Shown here: positions 24,376 to 34,084 of the stretch, piece by piece | Layout: the number at the start of each line of letters is the position of its first letter | Numbering within the stretch: the stretch's first letter is position 1 | Assembly: GCA_016871415.1 (NCBI GenBank) | Contig: VHDL01000014.1 | Location: 1-57,873, forward strand | Direction of reading: 5' to 3' | Length of the DNA: 57,873 nt | From: Verrucomicrobiota bacterium | Lineage (GTDB): Bacteria > Verrucomicrobiota > Verrucomicrobiia > Opitutales > UBA953 | Made by a program: the position numbers and the translations under genes | Notes under the pieces: generated by a model | Database searches by the model: none | What the model was told of the DNA's origin: nothing | What the model saw: the letters and a program-made list of their open reading frames with translations, nothing else

Positions 24376-25323
24376 ATGGCCAGGCGTCCGAAATCGCGTC
24401 CGCCACCGGCTCCCGCGGGCCTCGCGGAGCCGCTCGAGGCGTTCCTCGCCCATCTCGCGCTCGAGCGCGGGCTCTCCCGGCTCACGGTCTCCGCCTACGA
24501 GTCCGACCTGACGGAGTTCGCCCGTCACTGCGCCCGGGCCGGACGTTCCGCCTGGACCGAGGCCGTCCTCGCCGACCTTGAGTCCTGGGTGCGTTCGATG
24601 CACCGGCGCGGGCATGCGCCCGCCTCGCTCGCCCGCCGCCTTTCGGCCGCGCGCGCTTTCGCCGCCCACCTGGTGCGGGCGGGCCTGCGGCGCGATGACT
24701 TCACCGAGCTCGCCCGCGGGCCGCGCTTCCGCCGCCGTCTCCCCGGCCGTCTCACCGCGGAGCAGGCCGCGCGCATCATGACCGCGCCGGATGAGCGCAC
24801 GCCCCAGGGGCTGCGCGACCGGGCAATGCTCGAGCTGATGTACGGCTCCGGCCTGCGCATCTCCGAACTCTGCGGCCTAGAGCTCCAGTCTGTGGACGAG
24901 GGCGAAGCGGTGGTACGCGTGCGCGGCAAGGGTTCCAAAGACCGCGTCGTACCAGTGGGCGAGGCCGCGCTGCGCGCCCTGGCGCGCTACCTCAGGGACG
25001 CGCGTCCGGCCCTGGCTCGGCCCCGCACGGGCAGCGCGCTCTTCCTCAGCGCGCGCGGCGTCGCCATCTCGCGCAAGACGTTCTGGCTAGGCGTGAGGAC
25101 GGCCGCCCGGTGCGCCGGCGTCGAGGCCCCCGTCAAGCCGCACCTGCTGCGACACGCCTTCGCCACCCACCTGCTGGCGGGCGGCGCCGACCTGCGCTCG
25201 ATTCAGGAGATGCTCGGGCACGCCGACATCTCGACGACGCAGATCTACGCCTCCGTCGAGCGTTCGGCGCTCACCGAATCCCACCGCCGCCATCACCCGC
25301 GCGGCAAGGGAAGCGGAAGCTGA
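24376..25323 (+). CDS. xerD: Tyrosine recombinase XerD-like
   Basis: Partner recombinase for dimer resolution at dif. The 315 aa protein has a core-binding domain with [19 protein letters not shown] and a catalytic domain with [15 protein letters not shown] (Arg), [13 protein letters not shown] (Lys), [20 protein letters not shown] (His/Arg) and [15 protein letters not shown] (His, Tyr nucleophile). All six catalytic residues are present. The ending [10 protein letters not shown] resembles XerD, complementing the XerC-like protein at 2514. An AATACT box ends 9 bases before the ATG, compatible with a very short leader. It ends 3 bases from the convergent nuoN. Confidence 0.9.
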   Translation: MARRPKSRPPPAPAGLAEPLEAFLAHLALERGLSRLTVSAYESDLTEFARHCARAGRSAWTEAVLADLESWVRSMHRRGHAPASLARRLSAARAFAAHLVRAGLRRDDFTELARGPRFRRRLPGRLTAEQAARIMTAPDERTPQGLRDRAMLELMYGSGLRISELCGLELQSVDEGEAVVRVRGKGSKDRVVPVGEAALRALARYLRDARPALARPRTGSALFLSARGVAISRKTFWLGVRTAARCAGVEAPVKPHLLRHAFATHLLAGGADLRSIQEMLGHADISTTQIYASVERSALTESHRRHHPRGKGSGS

Positions 25324-25326
25324 GGC

Positions 25327-26838
25327 TCAGAGCAGGATCAGCGCGCCGGCCGCGAGGGTGGCGAGCGACAGCGTGGTAATCACGAACCGTGACACGGCTC
25401 CGGTCTCCAGGGGCGCGGTTTCCTCACGGTCGTCACCCGGACGCGCCACGGCCTCGCGCAGGATGCCGAAGTAGTAGTGGATGCTCACGGCCACGCCGAT
25501 GAGGGCCGCGCCGAGCACCCACCACAGTCCAGCCTGCACCAGCAGGGCGAGTACGAGGAGCTTGGTCACGAAGCCGACCGAAGGGGGCACGCCCGCCAGG
25601 GAGCCGATGCCGAAGCAGAGTCCCGCCGTGAGGGAGGGCGAGCGCCGAATCAGGCCGCGCAGGGAGGTGAGCGGCCGCACATGGTCTTCGGCGGAGGGGA
25701 CGCCGGCCAGGGACTGCAGGGTGAGGAATGATCCGACGACGTACGCCAGCAGGTAGTAGACCACGACCGTCTCGCTGGTGAAGCCGAAGGCCGTCGCTTC
25801 CGGCTTCGCCACCGCGACCGTGATGGCGGCCAGCAGGAAGCCCGCGTGCGAGACGCCGGAGAGCGCCAGGGCCCGCTTGATGTCCGACGTGGCGAGCGCC
25901 GCGAGGTTACCCGCGAGCAGGGTCAGGAGGGAGAGGCCGGCCAGGGCCGGAGCCAGCTTGGCCGCGAGCGACGCGAAGGGACCAGTGGCGATGAGCAGGA
26001 GCGCGAGGGCGCCCGCCGCCTTCGAGGCGGTGGCCAAGTAGGCGGTCGTGGGCGTCGGCGCGCCCTGGTAGACGTCCGGTATCCAGGAGTGGAAGGGGAA
26101 GGCGCCGAGCTTGAAGGCCGCGCCGCCGACGATCATGGCCGCGCCGGCGAGCGTCAGGACCGTGCCCTTGCCGGCTGCGAGCGCCTTCGCGATGACGGGA
26201 AAGGCGAGCGAGTCGCCGGCGCCGGGAGCTCCTAGGCTGCCGTACACGAGCACCATGCCCATGAGCAGGAAGGCCGAGCTCAGGCCGCCCGCAACCAGGA
26301 ACTTCACGCCCGCCTCGAGCGAGGCCTCGCTGCGGCGGAGGTAGCCGACCAGCACGTAGAGTCCGACGGCGGCGGTCTCGAGCGAGACGAAGAACGGCAC
26401 GAAGTGGTCGGACTGTACGAGGAGCATGAACGCCGCCGTGACGACGAGGAGGACGTGATGGTAGTCGGCCAGTCCGGCGCCACGGGCGGTCAGGAACCGT
26501 CCCGCCAGCAAGCTGGTGAGGAAGGCGGAGGAGAGGAAGACGAGGCGCACCCAGGGCATCGGCAGGTTGTGCCGCAGCAGTCCGCCGAAGAGCGGCTCGT
26601 CAACGGCCTGCGTCCAAGCGACTTCCGGGGTCAGCGCCATCACCGCGACGAGCAGCAGGCCCGCCCGCGCCGTGGCGGGGATCAGCCAGCGCAGTCTTTC
26701 CGGGATGACCAGCGCCTGCAGTAGGGCGAAGAGCGAGAGGCCGGCCACGCCCAGTTCGGGCAGGATGGCGGTCCAGTCGGACGTGCGCGGGGCGAGCGCT
26801 TTGAATGCGAGGTCGATTTCGGCGATGGGGCTCGTCAT
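25327..26838 (-). CDS. nuoN: NADH-quinone oxidoreductase subunit N
   Basis: Antiporter-like proton-pumping subunit in the membrane arm of respiratory complex I. The 503 aa protein is almost entirely hydrophobic with about 14 membrane segments. It has the proton-antiporter core FKLGAFPFHSWIPDVYQGAP, with Lys and His in the half-channel, and the DIKRALALSGVSHAGFLL broken helix. The ATG overlaps the nuoM stop by 4 bases. It is the last gene of a five-gene operon nuoJKLMN. Confidence 0.96.
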   Translation of the reverse strand: MTSPIAEIDLAFKALAPRTSDWTAILPELGVAGLSLFALLQALVIPERLRWLIPATARAGLLLVAVMALTPEVAWTQAVDEPLFGGLLRHNLPMPWVRLVFLSSAFLTSLLAGRFLTARGAGLADYHHVLLVVTAAFMLLVQSDHFVPFFVSLETAAVGLYVLVGYLRRSEASLEAGVKFLVAGGLSSAFLLMGMVLVYGSLGAPGAGDSLAFPVIAKALAAGKGTVLTLAGAAMIVGGAAFKLGAFPFHSWIPDVYQGAPTPTTAYLATASKAAGALALLLIATGPFASLAAKLAPALAGLSLLTLLAGNLAALATSDIKRALALSGVSHAGFLLAAITVAVAKPEATAFGFTSETVVVYYLLAYVVGSFLTLQSLAGVPSAEDHVRPLTSLRGLIRRSPSLTAGLCFGIGSLAGVPPSVGFVTKLLVLALLVQAGLWWVLGAALIGVAVSIHYYFGILREAVARPGDDREETAPLETGAVSRFVITTLSLATLAAGALILL

Positions 26839-28355
26839 CGGGTGGAAGGGGTCTTGGTGGCGGGGCGGACGTACTTCACGACGTCAGCGGAGACGCGGTT
26901 GGTGCAGTCGGTTACGAGGGATGGAAGGAAGCCGAGCGTCAGCGACGTGCCCAGCAGCAGGCCAGCGGCGACGCGTGAGGGCCAGGAGAGGTCGCCGAAG
27001 GGCGCCGCGGCCGCGCGGGCGTCTAAGGCGGCGGAGGTGGGTCCGAAGAACACGGCGGCGGCCGCGCGCAGGGTGTAGACCGCGGTAATCACGACCGTGG
27101 AGGCGACGAGGGCCTGGATCCAGAGGGGCTCGGCGCGGAGGGAGAGGAAGACGCCGATTTCTCCCCAGAAGTTGGCGAAGCCGGGCAGGCCCAGCGAGGC
27201 CATCGAGGCGGCGACAAAGAACGCCGCGAGCACCGGCGCGCGTGAGGCGAGGCCGCCTATGGCCTCGAAGCGGTAGGATCCTGCGCGGATGCGTACGTCG
27301 TTGGAGAGGAGGAAGAGCGCGGCGCAGGAAAGGCCGTGCGCGGTCATCAGGAGCACCGCGGCGTCGAGCCCCGAGGAGGAGCCGCGGGCGCCCGCGACCC
27401 AGAGGCCGAGGAACACCGGCCCCATGTGGGCCACGGAGCTCCAGGAGACGAGGCGCTTGAGGTCGACCTGCGTGAGGCAGACGAAGCCGATGAGCACCAC
27501 GTTACCCAGCGCGAGCCACAGCAGCCAGTCGCCCAGCGCGCCCTCAGTGATGCGCAGGGAGGTGAGGCCGAGCAGGGCCAGTCCGTAGAGGCCGAACTTC
27601 TTAAGCGCGCCCGCGTGCAGCATCGCGGCGGGTGTGGGCGCGGCCGAGTAGCCGGGCGCCGCCCAGGAATGGAAGGGGAAGAGCGAGGCGAGGGTGCCGA
27701 ATCCGAAGAGCGCGAGCGCGCCGGCGCTGGTGGGTGCGCCCTTGGCGGCCAGTCCGTCGGCCACGGACTCGAAGGTCGCCTTGGTCCAGTCGAGGCCCGC
27801 CGCGTCGACGGCCATGAGGATTCCGGCGAGGGAGGCCATCGCGCCGACGGTCAGGTAGATTGCCATCTGCATGGACGCAGGTCTCCGGCCCTCGCCGCCC
27901 CAGAAGAGCGTGAGGACGAAGGTCGGGATGAGCGCGAACTCGTGGAAGAAGTAGAAGCCGACGACGTGATTGGTAGCGAAGACGCCGAGCGTGCCCCCCA
28001 GCATGAAGAGCAGTAGGCCAAGGTAGGCGTGGCGCGACTCGACGTCCTGCGTCAGGGCCTTGATGCCGGCCGCCAGCCCGACCAGCGAGGTCATCGCGAG
28101 CAGCGGGGCGCTGAAGCCGTTGAGGGCCAGTCCGACGCCCCACAGCCCGTCTGATTTGAAGGCCTCCGGAGAAATCGACAGGTCCGCCCATTCGACCAGC
28201 AGCCAAGGTGCGATGGCCGCCGGCACGGCGAAGCCGAGGAAGGCGATGAGGGCGCCGAGAGAGCGGGGCAGCCTGCGTCCGGCGATGAGCAGCAGGCCCG
28301 CCACGACAGGCGTGGCGACGACGGCCTGCAGGAGGTGGGCGGGAAGGGCTGCCAT
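26835..28355 (-). CDS. nuoM: NADH-quinone oxidoreductase subunit M
   Basis: Antiporter-like subunit of complex I in the inner membrane. The 506 aa protein shows FYFFHEFALIPTFVLTLFWG with the conserved membrane Glu, and LFPFHSWAAPGYSAAPTPA in the antiporter core. It also has QVDLKRLVSWSSVAHMGPVF, the usual discontinuous helix. Length matches E. coli NuoM (509). Two bases separate it from the nuoL stop, and its own stop overlaps the nuoN start. Confidence 0.96.
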   Translation of the reverse strand: MAALPAHLLQAVVATPVVAGLLLIAGRRLPRSLGALIAFLGFAVPAAIAPWLLVEWADLSISPEAFKSDGLWGVGLALNGFSAPLLAMTSLVGLAAGIKALTQDVESRHAYLGLLLFMLGGTLGVFATNHVVGFYFFHEFALIPTFVLTLFWGGEGRRPASMQMAIYLTVGAMASLAGILMAVDAAGLDWTKATFESVADGLAAKGAPTSAGALALFGFGTLASLFPFHSWAAPGYSAAPTPAAMLHAGALKKFGLYGLALLGLTSLRITEGALGDWLLWLALGNVVLIGFVCLTQVDLKRLVSWSSVAHMGPVFLGLWVAGARGSSSGLDAAVLLMTAHGLSCAALFLLSNDVRIRAGSYRFEAIGGLASRAPVLAAFFVAASMASLGLPGFANFWGEIGVFLSLRAEPLWIQALVASTVVITAVYTLRAAAAVFFGPTSAALDARAAAAPFGDLSWPSRVAAGLLLGTSLTLGFLPSLVTDCTNRVSADVVKYVRPATKTPSTR

Positions 28356-28357
28356 GT

Positions 28358-30199
28358 TCAGCGGGTGATGAGGATCCAGGCGATGAAGATGACGCCCGCC
28401 GCGGTCCAGGCGGCGTAGGCGCGGGTCTGTCCGCCGTGGAAGACGCGTCCGGCGAGGAAGCCGAGCAGGGCCGGGACACCGGCGGCGACCCAGCGCACGG
28501 CCAGCCCGTTCACTAGAAGCAGGTCGAGGAAGGCGATGAGTTCGGCGACGCGGCGCTGTACGGAGTCGACGTACCAGCGGTAGAGTCCGTCCATCCAGCG
28601 TCGTTCGAGCGCGGCGTAGAGCCCCGGAAGGCGGTCACGCAGTGCGTCGCGTCCCGGTTCAACGGCGTAGAACTTCAGGGCGAAGGCGCCGAGCGCCAGC
28701 GCCGCGAGGCCGACGAGCGTCGCCGGAGCCGTGGCGTGGAAGGCCATGGCCCGCAGCGGCTCCGCGACGCTCGCGAGGGAGGAGGCGGGGATCATCGCGG
28801 CGGCCAGGAGGCCTCCGAAGAGCGAGTAGCCGAGTCCGAGCACGATGAGCGGCAGGCTCATCGTCCACGGCGACTCATGGGCGTGCGACGCCTCCTCGGA
28901 GGCGGGCGCGCCGAGGAAGACCAGGCGGATCATGCGGGCGCTGTAGAGGCAGGTGGCGACGGCGGCCACGGAGAGCAGCGCCGCCTCGGCGGCGCGTCCG
29001 GAACGGAAGGCGGCCTCGATAATGGCGTCCTTCGAATACCAGCCGGCGAGGAAGGGCACGGCGCAGTTGGAGAGCGAGGCCGCGATGAAGGCGGCCGCGG
29101 TGACGGGCATCCTCCTCAGCAGGCCGCCCATCCTGAGCATGTCCTGCTCGTGGTGGCAGCCGTGGATCACGGAGCCGGCACCGAGGAAGAGCGTCGCCTT
29201 GAAGAAGGCGTGCATCGCCATATGCAGCAGGGCGAGCTCGGGACGGCCGAGGCCCAGGGCGCAGGCCATGATGCCGAGGTGCGCGAGGGTCGAGTACGCC
29301 AGCGACTTCTTGATGTCGGTCTGAGCCAACGCGCAGAGGCCGCCCAGCGCGGCCATACCGGCGCCGGAGACGGCGACAATCTGGAGCAGCGAGGGGTCGA
29401 TCAGAAAGAAGATCCGCGCCATGAAGTACACGCCGGCGACGACCATCGTCGCGGCGTGGATGAGGGCGGAGACGGGCGTCGGGCCGGCCATGGCGTCGGT
29501 CAGCCAGACGTGCAGGGGGAACTGGGCGGACTTACCGATGAAGCCGCACGCGAGCAGGGCGCCGAGCGCGAAGGGCCAGCCGCCGGCGGGCGAGAGGGCG
29601 CGCAGTTCCTCGAACTGTAGGGTGCCGAAGCGCGAGAGGCAGAAGGCGAGTCCGAGGATGAAGCCGAGGTCGCCGACGCGGTTCACGACGAAGGCCTTGC
29701 GCGAGGCGGCCGCGGCGTAGTCGCGGTCGAAGTAGTGCGCGATCAACATGTAGGAGCTGAAGCCGACGAGTTCCCAGAAGACGAAGGTCATCAGGAGGTT
29801 GTCCGCCACGACGATGCCGAGGATGGAGAACATGAACACCGACAGTCCGGCGAAGAAGCGGCCGCGCGCGTCGTCGTCGGCCATGTAACCGACGGAGAAG
29901 AGGTGGATGAGCGCCCCGACGAAGGTGACTACGAAGAGCATCAGGCGCGCGTGGGCGTCGACGAGGTAGCCGACGCCGAGGGAGATGTCGCCCAGGCGCG
30001 CGATCTCGGCATGCCAGCGGACGTCGGCCTCGGAGGTCAGCAGGATGCGCAGGGCGAGGCCGGCCCCGATGAAGGCCGCGCCGACGGAGAGCCACGAGGC
30101 GATCGCGCCCTGCCGGCGGAGCAGGAGGGCTTGCAGCGCCGCGGCCCCGAGGGGCAGGAAGAGAATCCAGTGGACGAGGGAGGAGAGGTCGGAGGACAT
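28358..30199 (-). CDS. nuoL: NADH-quinone oxidoreductase subunit L
   Basis: Largest antiporter-like subunit of complex I, at the distal end of the membrane arm. The 613 aa protein is the same length as E. coli NuoL. It contains FVFWELVGFSSYMLIAHYF, FIGKSAQFPLHVWLTDAMAG with the pump Lys/His, IHAATMVVAGVYFMAR, and QTDIKKSLAYSTLAHLGIM. The C-terminal lateral helix and last membrane segment are present. The start is 10 bases after nuoK. Confidence 0.97.
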   Translation of the reverse strand: MSSDLSSLVHWILFLPLGAAALQALLLRRQGAIASWLSVGAAFIGAGLALRILLTSEADVRWHAEIARLGDISLGVGYLVDAHARLMLFVVTFVGALIHLFSVGYMADDDARGRFFAGLSVFMFSILGIVVADNLLMTFVFWELVGFSSYMLIAHYFDRDYAAAASRKAFVVNRVGDLGFILGLAFCLSRFGTLQFEELRALSPAGGWPFALGALLACGFIGKSAQFPLHVWLTDAMAGPTPVSALIHAATMVVAGVYFMARIFFLIDPSLLQIVAVSGAGMAALGGLCALAQTDIKKSLAYSTLAHLGIMACALGLGRPELALLHMAMHAFFKATLFLGAGSVIHGCHHEQDMLRMGGLLRRMPVTAAAFIAASLSNCAVPFLAGWYSKDAIIEAAFRSGRAAEAALLSVAAVATCLYSARMIRLVFLGAPASEEASHAHESPWTMSLPLIVLGLGYSLFGGLLAAAMIPASSLASVAEPLRAMAFHATAPATLVGLAALALGAFALKFYAVEPGRDALRDRLPGLYAALERRWMDGLYRWYVDSVQRRVAELIAFLDLLLVNGLAVRWVAAGVPALLGFLAGRVFHGGQTRAYAAWTAAGVIFIAWILITR

Positions 30200-30209
30200 C
30201 TTCGGAGGA

Positions 30210-30518
30210 TCAGGGGCGGAGGACGTCGAGACGTTCGGAGCTCACCGTGCCGCGCCGGCGGTAGAGGGCCACGATGAGGGCGAGTCCGACGGCCACCTCG
30301 GCGGCCGCGACGGTGATGACGAAGAATACGAGCACGGCACCGTCCATGGTGCGGTTGAAGCGGGAGAAGGCCACGAGGGCGAGGGTCGCGGCCGCAAGCA
30401 TGAGCTCGAGGCACATGTAGACGACGAGGAGGTTGCGACGCACGAGGACGCCGGCCAGGCCCAGCGCGAACAGCAGTCCGGCCAGGATGAGATGGGGAGC
30501 GAGGGCGGTGTTTTCCAT
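30210..30518 (-). CDS. nuoK: NADH-quinone oxidoreductase subunit K
   Basis: Small membrane subunit of complex I, homologous to MrpC and mitochondrial ND4L. The 102 aa protein has three membrane helices. The conserved membrane glutamates lie in LVVYMCLELMLAAATL and FVITVAAAEVAVGLALIVAL. It sits between nuoJ (4-base gap) and nuoL (10-base gap). No Shine-Dalgarno is visible, so coupling through the short gaps is likely. Confidence 0.96.
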   Translation of the reverse strand: MENTALAPHLILAGLLFALGLAGVLVRRNLLVVYMCLELMLAAATLALVAFSRFNRTMDGAVLVFFVITVAAAEVAVGLALIVALYRRRGTVSSERLDVLRP

Positions 30519-30522
30519 GGCT

Positions 30523-31056
30523 TCAGGCCTGTCCGGCGGGGGCTTCCTTGCTCAGCGAGACCACGCCTACGAGCGCGGTCAGGAGGAGGAGGCCGGCGAT
30601 CTCGAGCGGCAGGAGGTACTTGGTGTAGAGGAGGCGTCCGAAGGCCTTGGCGGCGGTCGCAAACTCGGCGGGATTGTCGGTCAGTTCGGGCGGGGTCGCC
30701 CCGGCGGCCGTGCCGGGCACGGCGCCGGACCAGTGGAAGAGCCAGAGGACGCCGGCCGCCAGGAGGAAGAACACGGCCAGGCCGCCCGCCGCCTTCTTCC
30801 AGGGGTAGGCGCGGGCAGGGTCCTCGGTGTCGAGGAGCATGATGATGAAGAGGAAGAGCACCATCACGGCGCCGGCGTAGACGAGCACCTGCAGCACGCC
30901 CAGGAAGTAGGCGTCGAGGAGGAAGAAGTCCGCCGCCACCCCCACGAGGGCGAGGATCATGCCCATCGCGGAGGTGACCGCGTTGCGGCTGAGGACGAGG
31001 AGGGAGGCCGCCCCGAGCGTTAGGGCGGCGAAGAAGATGAACAGGCCGTCCGGCAT
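30523..31056 (-). CDS. nuoJ: NADH-quinone oxidoreductase subunit J
   Basis: Membrane subunit of complex I (ND6 homolog) with the helix that undergoes pi-bulge rearrangement during coupling. The 177 aa protein shows five membrane helices, with SRNAVTSAMGMILALVGVAA, FFLLDAYFLGVLQVLVYAGA and VMVLFLFIIMLLD as family signatures. The ATG at 31056 gives the normal length; the longer frame upstream is not membrane-like. It is the first gene of nuoJKLMN here. The next genes upstream are folA and thyA, so nuoA-I are not adjacent. The 92-base upstream gap has TTTCCA/TAACTT as a weak promoter candidate and a small GAAAAA/TTTTTC hairpin. Confidence 0.95.
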   Translation of the reverse strand: MPDGLFIFFAALTLGAASLLVLSRNAVTSAMGMILALVGVAADFFLLDAYFLGVLQVLVYAGAVMVLFLFIIMLLDTEDPARAYPWKKAAGGLAVFFLLAAGVLWLFHWSGAVPGTAAGATPPELTDNPAEFATAAKAFGRLLYTKYLLPLEIAGLLLLTALVGVVSLSKEAPAGQA

Positions 31057-31148
31057 GTTCGAAAAGTTAGGACGGGGGGAGGGGTTGGAAAGGAGAAAAC
31101 CAGTGAAAAACGCCTTTTTCCCATGTCTTGAGATCCGCCGGCGCTCCT

Positions 31149-31628
31149 TCATCCCCGCCGCAAGGGCCGATGGAGTCGCATGGTGCAGGTGGCATGGGTC
31201 TCCAGCACTGCGCCCTCGTCAAAGGCCCGCCGCCAGTCAGGGAAGAAGGTGTCCGCCTCGGGCTCGAGTTCCACGTGGGTCAGGATGAGCTCGGAGCACC
31301 AAGGCAGGGCCTCGGCATACAACGCAGCTCCTCCCGCCAAGAACAATTTCCGGTCCGGAGCCACCGCCGCGGCCTCCCGCCAGTCCTTGGTCACCGTGAC
31401 GCCAGGAGCGGTGAAGCCTGATCGGCTGAGCACGACCGTCGTCCTGCCAGGCAGGGGACGCCCGATGGACTCGTAGGTCTTGCGGCCCATCAGCAGCACG
31501 TGGCCCATCGTCGTCGCCTTGAAGAACGCGAAGTCCTCCGGGATGCGCCACGGCAGCCGGTTGGCTAGGCCGATGCCGCGGTTGCGCGCGACGGCGGCGA
31601 TGGCGATGAGCGGACGACCGAGGTCCAC
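31149..31628 (-). CDS. folA: Dihydrofolate reductase
   Basis: Reduces dihydrofolate to tetrahydrofolate with NADPH, regenerating the folate consumed by ThyA. The 159 aa protein has the typical IAIAAVARNRGIGLANRLPW start, IPEDFAFFK with the acidic substrate-binding residue, MGRKTYESIGRPLPGRTTVV for NADPH, and FLAGGAALYAEAL. The start is taken as GTG one base after the thyA stop; upstream in-frame codons belong to thyA DNA and would add non-family residues. It is the second gene of a thyA-folA operon, a common arrangement. Confidence 0.94.
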   Translation of the reverse strand: MDLGRPLIAIAAVARNRGIGLANRLPWRIPEDFAFFKATTMGHVLLMGRKTYESIGRPLPGRTTVVLSRSGFTAPGVTVTKDWREAAAVAPDRKLFLAGGAALYAEALPWCSELILTHVELEPEADTFFPDWRRAFDEGAVLETHATCTMRLHRPLRRG

Positions 31629-31629
31629 G

Positions 31630-32475
31630 TCAGACGGCCACCGGGGCCTTGATCGCCGGATGCGGGTCGTAGCCCTCGACCGCCACGTCCTCAAACCTGA
31701 AGGCGAACAGGTTCTTCACCTCGGGGTTCAGGATCAGGCGGGGCAGGGCGCGCGTCTCACGCGAGAGCTGCAGGTCCACCTGCTCGAGGTGGTTCAGGTA
31801 TACGTGGGCGTCGCCGAAGGTGTGCACGAAGTGTCCGGGCTTTAGTCCGGTGACCTGCGCGATCATGTGCGTCAGCAGTGCGTAGCTCGCGATGTTGAAT
31901 GGTACGCCGAGGAAGAGGTCAGCGCTGCGCTGGTAGAGCTGGCAGCTGAGCCTACCGTCGCCGGAGACGTGGAACTGGAAGAGCGTGTGGCAGGGCGGGA
32001 GCGCGACCTGGTCGGCCTCCTTCGGGTTCCATCCGGTTACGATGAGGCGGCGGCTCGAGGGGTTGCAGCGGATCTCTTCGACGAGCCGGCGAATCTGGTC
32101 GACGCCGTCGGCGGCGCAGGAGCCGTCCGGCAGTCGCGTCGCGCCGAAGCGCCGCCACTGGTGTCCGTAGATCGGACCGAGGTCGCCCGTCTTGCGGCCG
32201 AACTTCGCGCACTGCTCCGCCGTGGCCCATTCGTTCCAGATGTTGACGCCACGCTCATTCAGCCAGGCGTTGTCGGTGCTGCCGGAGAGGAACCAGAGCA
32301 GCTCGTGCACCACGGACTTCAGGTGCACCTTCTTAGTGGTGACCAGCGGAAAGCCCTCCGCGAGGTCGAAGCGCATCTGCGCGCCGAAGACGCCCAGGGT
32401 GCCGACGCCCGTGCGGTCGAGGCGACGCTCGCCGTTCCGCCGCACGTGGCCGAGCAGTTCGAGGTACGCCTTCAT
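31630..32475 (-). CDS. thyA: Thymidylate synthase (ThyA type)
   Basis: Methylates dUMP to dTMP using methylene-tetrahydrofolate. The 281 aa protein includes the folate/dUMP region [38 protein letters not shown], the catalytic cysteine in [13 protein letters not shown], and [18 protein letters not shown]. The dUMP-binding Tyr/His region reads [16 protein letters not shown]. The ATG at 32475 matches the family start; a longer frame upstream overlaps the lysS leader and is not family-like. It is divergent from lysS across 114 bases. Confidence 0.97.
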   Translation of the reverse strand: MKAYLELLGHVRRNGERRLDRTGVGTLGVFGAQMRFDLAEGFPLVTTKKVHLKSVVHELLWFLSGSTDNAWLNERGVNIWNEWATAEQCAKFGRKTGDLGPIYGHQWRRFGATRLPDGSCAADGVDQIRRLVEEIRCNPSSRRLIVTGWNPKEADQVALPPCHTLFQFHVSGDGRLSCQLYQRSADLFLGVPFNIASYALLTHMIAQVTGLKPGHFVHTFGDAHVYLNHLEQVDLQLSRETRALPRLILNPEVKNLFAFRFEDVAVEGYDPHPAIKAPVAV

Positions 32476-32589
32476 GGAGGTCTGGTTATCCCCCGCGCGC
32501 CCGCCTCCGCAACACGGAAACGCCCGCGCGCCCGACCCTTTCGCCCTTGCCTCCCCGCCCTTCGGAAGGCACCCATTTCCAGCAGCCAC

Positions 32590-34074
32590 ATGAGCGAAAA
32601 GCCCGACCACAACGCCATCTCCCATGACCTCCGGGCCGTGCGTCTGGAGAAGCTCGCCCAGCTCCGGGCGGCGGGGGAGGACCCCTTTCGGGCGGAGTGG
32701 GACCAGACGCATGTCGCCGCCGACACCCCGGGGCTCCTGCCCGAGGGCGTCGAGGAGGGTCCGGAGGTCTCCGTCGCCGGCCGTATCGTGGCGCTGCGCG
32801 TCATGGGCAAGGCCAGCTTCGTCAAGGTTCTGGACCGATCCGGCGTCCAGCAGTGCTACCTCACCCGCGACGCCCTCGGCGACCGCTACGACGCCCATTT
32901 CAAGAAACTCCTCGACATGGGAGACTTCGTCGGGGTGCGTGGCCGTCTCTTCCGCACCAAGACGGGAGAGGTCACGGTGCGTGCGGCGGAGTACCGTCTG
33001 CTCGCCAAGGCCCTGCGTCCTCTGCCGGACAAGTGGGGCGGCCTAGCCGACCAGGACCAGGTCTACCGCCAGCGCTACCTCGACCTCGTCGTGAACGAGG
33101 AGTCCCGCCGTCGCCTCATGGCGCGCAGCCGCATCATCGAGTCGATCCGCCGCTTCCTCTGGAGCCGGGGCTTCCTCGAGGTCGAGACGCCCGCGCTGCA
33201 CTCGGTCGCCGGCGGCGCGGCGGCCCGCCCGTTCCAGACGCACTTCAATGCGCTCGACTGCGACTTCAACCTGCGGATCGCGCTCGAGCTGCACCTGAAG
33301 CGCTGCTTGGTGGGCGGCCTAGACCGCGTGTTCGAGATTGGACGTGTCTTCCGCAATGAGGGCTATTCGCCCCGCCACAGCCCGGAGTTCACCATGCTCG
33401 AGGCCTATCAGGCCTACAGCGACTACCGCGGCATGATGGAGATCGTGCGCTCGCTGATCCAGACCGCGGCCCGCGAGGCTCTCGGCACTACCTCCATCAC
33501 GCGGCAGGACGGCACGGTCATCGAGCTGGGCGGCGAATGGTGCGAGGCGAGGTACAAAGACCTCATCCTGGAGCGCACCGGCGACCCGCAGTGGTTCTCC
33601 CGCACCAAGGAGGAGAAGATCGCGGCCTGCCGCGCGCTCGGGCTCGAGGAGCCCCGCGCCGACTGGGAGGACTACGAGGTGACCAACGAGGTCTTCGGCA
33701 AGCTGATCGAGCCCACGCTCATCCAGCCGACCTTCGTCACGCACGTCCCCAGAGAGCTCTGCCCGCTCGCCAAGATTACTCGCGGCGACGAGTCGACCAT
33801 CGACGTCTTCGAGCTCTGCATCAATGGTCAGGAAATCGCCCCGGCCTACTCCGAGCAGAACGACCCCAGGGTGCAGCGCGAGATGTTCCAGATCCAGGCC
33901 GGCGCCGAGCAGCACAAGGTCGACGAGGACTTCCTGCTGGCGCTCGAGCATGGCATGCCGCCCGCGGGCGGACTGGGCGTGGGCATCGACCGCTTGGCGG
34001 TGCTGCTCACGGGCGCGGCCAACATCCGCGACGTGATCTTGTTCCCCACGCTCCGGCCTTCCGCGAATCCCTGA
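32590..34074 (+). CDS. lysS: Lysyl-tRNA synthetase, class II
   Basis: Charges tRNA-Lys in the cytosol. The 494 aa protein has an N-terminal OB-fold anticodon-binding domain (about residues 60-150) and the class II catalytic core. Motif 1 is in [20 protein letters not shown], motif 2 in [20 protein letters not shown] and motif 3 in [16 protein letters not shown]. The [15 protein letters not shown] segment is characteristic of LysRS. The ATG at 32590 gives the standard length; the frame stays open upstream antisense to thyA. lolC follows 10 bases downstream, indicating an operon. Confidence 0.96.
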   Translation: MSEKPDHNAISHDLRAVRLEKLAQLRAAGEDPFRAEWDQTHVAADTPGLLPEGVEEGPEVSVAGRIVALRVMGKASFVKVLDRSGVQQCYLTRDALGDRYDAHFKKLLDMGDFVGVRGRLFRTKTGEVTVRAAEYRLLAKALRPLPDKWGGLADQDQVYRQRYLDLVVNEESRRRLMARSRIIESIRRFLWSRGFLEVETPALHSVAGGAAARPFQTHFNALDCDFNLRIALELHLKRCLVGGLDRVFEIGRVFRNEGYSPRHSPEFTMLEAYQAYSDYRGMMEIVRSLIQTAAREALGTTSITRQDGTVIELGGEWCEARYKDLILERTGDPQWFSRTKEEKIAACRALGLEEPRADWEDYEVTNEVFGKLIEPTLIQPTFVTHVPRELCPLAKITRGDESTIDVFELCINGQEIAPAYSEQNDPRVQREMFQIQAGAEQHKVDEDFLLALEHGMPPAGGLGVGIDRLAVLLTGAANIRDVILFPTLRPSANP

Positions 34075-34084
34075 CTGCACGCCA

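Noticed and set aside
31104-31120. GAAAAA/TTTTTC hairpin between folA and nuoJ as a terminator
   Set aside because: The stem is A/T only and 6 bp, with no GC base; noted under nuoJ but not strong enough.
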